Source of the DNA: Polaribacter sejongensis
GTDB lineage: Bacteria; Bacteroidota; Bacteroidia; Flavobacteriales; Flavobacteriaceae
Direction: 5' to 3'
DNA: 64,000 nt
Assembly (NCBI GenBank): GCA_949545755.1
Contig: CATITK010000054.1
Location: 18,587 to 82,586 of the forward strand
Under the pieces are notes generated by a model. It did not search any database. It was not told the DNA's origin and saw nothing but the letters and a program-made list of their open reading frames with translations. A program made the position numbers and the translations under genes. Of this stretch, positions 63,228 to 64,000 are shown one piece after another. How positions within the stretch are numbered: position 1 is the stretch's first letter; each line of letters begins with the position of its first letter.

Positions 63228-64000
63228 ATGAAAAATATATACATGATCGGTATTGGTTTAATTGGCGGTAGTTTTGCTATCGACATAAAAAAACACCATC
63301 CAAATGTTGTAATTCATGGAATTAGTAGAAAAGAAGAAACCTTAAATAAGGCTTTAGAATTGAAACTAATTGACAAGAAAGCAACTTTAGATGCTATCGA
63401 AAATGCAGACTTAGTTATTGTTTCAATTCCAGTAGATGCGACCGTAAAATTATTGCCAACCATTTTAGATAAAATATCTGACACAGGTTTGGTGGTGGAT
63501 GTAGGTTCCACAAAAGAAGCGATTTGTAAAGTCGTTGAACATCATCCTAAAAGGAGGAATTTTTTAGCATGTCACCCAATTGCAGGAACAGAGAATTCTG
63601 GTCCAACAGCCGCAATTTCTGGCTTATACATTGGGAAAACGAATATTATTTGCGAAGTAGAAAAGACAACTTTTAAGCTTCAAGAAAAAGCATTACAATT
63701 ATTTAAAGACATTGGAATGCGTATTCGTTATATGGATCCTGTTTCCCATGATAAACATATTGCGTATGTTTCGCATTTATCGCACATTAGTGCATTTATG
63801 TTAGGAAAAACAGTGATGGATAAAGCAAAAAATGAACGCGATATTTTTGATATGGCAGGTTCAGGTTTTACATCCACAGTACGTTTGGCAAAAAGTTCGC
63901 CAGCAATGTGGACACCAATATTTAAACAAAATAAAGAAAACGTCATTGAAACGTTGGACGAATACATCCATAATTTACAACAATTTAAAAGGTTGATGGA
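63228..64000 (+). CDS. tyrA: Prephenate dehydrogenase (partial, runs off the window)
   Basis: Oxidative decarboxylation of prephenate to hydroxyphenylpyruvate, the Tyr branch. 257 codons are present and the frame is still open at the right edge. Seen are the NAD motif MIGIGLIGGSFAIDI (6-20), VVDVGSTKEAICK, CHPIAGTENSGPTAAISGLY (about 114-133), the helical dimerisation half with VSHLSHISAFMLGKTVMDKA, and DMAGSGFTSTVRLAKSSPAM. Starts at the ATG 131 bp after the aminotransferase gene. Third gene of the operon; a chorismate mutase/DAHP synthase gene may follow outside the window (inference). Confidence 0.93.
   Translation, partial: MKNIYMIGIGLIGGSFAIDIKKHHPNVVIHGISRKEETLNKALELKLIDKKATLDAIENADLVIVSIPVDATVKLLPTILDKISDTGLVVDVGSTKEAICKVVEHHPKRRNFLACHPIAGTENSGPTAAISGLYIGKTNIICEVEKTTFKLQEKALQLFKDIGMRIRYMDPVSHDKHIAYVSHLSHISAFMLGKTVMDKAKNERDIFDMAGSGFTSTVRLAKSSPAMWTPIFKQNKENVIETLDEYIHNLQQFKRLM

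Overview
The window is AT-rich chromosomal DNA of a marine-type member of the Bacteroidota, most likely Flavobacteriaceae (Polaribacter/Tenacibaculum-like; the genus is an inference). Supporting signs are atpD-atpC standing apart from other ATP synthase genes with a short epsilon subunit, a PorZ-like protein with a type IX secretion sorting tail, a mevalonate route with a GYDIA-type GHMP kinase, an OmpA protein with thrombospondin type 3 repeats, and many Bacteroidota promoters (TTG, about 19 bp, TAnnTTTG). There are 57 ordinary protein genes plus one leader peptide. I see no rRNA, tRNA, prophage, transposase or CRISPR array.

Layout. 0.1-7 kb: RecB/AddA-like helicase-nuclease, OmpA, atpD-atpC. 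7-18 kb: trpS, plsC, a HlyIII protein, CYTH, porZ-like, recO, a TonB receptor, then a leftward GNAT-tesB-sdpI group holding a 7-bp tandem repeat array. 18-24 kb: a complete RND efflux operon (adaptor, pump, TolC). 24-27 kb: nadA-nadB and a methyltransferase. 27-32 kb: a metal- or solute-linked outer membrane pair, a thioesterase and a tail-specific protease. 32-36 kb: surE, a small membrane protein, lpxB, comEC. 36-40 kb: thioredoxin, POT peptide transporter and DPP IV, a peptide-use unit. 40-52 kb: mevalonate pathway genes (HMG-CoA reductase, GYDIA kinase, mvaD, mevalonate kinase, a UbiA prenyltransferase) interrupted by an oxidoreductase, a thioredoxin-like protein, an isolated regulator and thiN. 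52-56.5 kb: rRNA pseudouridine synthase, DinB-like protein, dusB, and a five-gene cytochrome c/YceI/OB-fold/DUF5777/DUF4345 unit. 56.8-64 kb: lepA, dsbD, then pheA-aminotransferase-tyrA; tyrA runs off the right edge.

The most striking finding is upstream of pheA: a well-spaced promoter, a 24-codon leader with an alternating Phe-Tyr-Phe-Tyr-Phe-Tyr run, competing hairpins and a strong terminator 18 nt before the pheA start. This looks like classical ribosome-mediated attenuation, with a leader that appears to sense both products (Phe and Tyr) of the operon. Second is a regulator at 45.2-46.5 kb that joins a LysR-type N-terminal HTH to an AraC-type C-terminal HTH, with a promoter box so close to its ATG that the mRNA is probably leaderless. 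Third is the 18.6-copy heptamer array between tesB and sdpI, a likely hypervariable locus.
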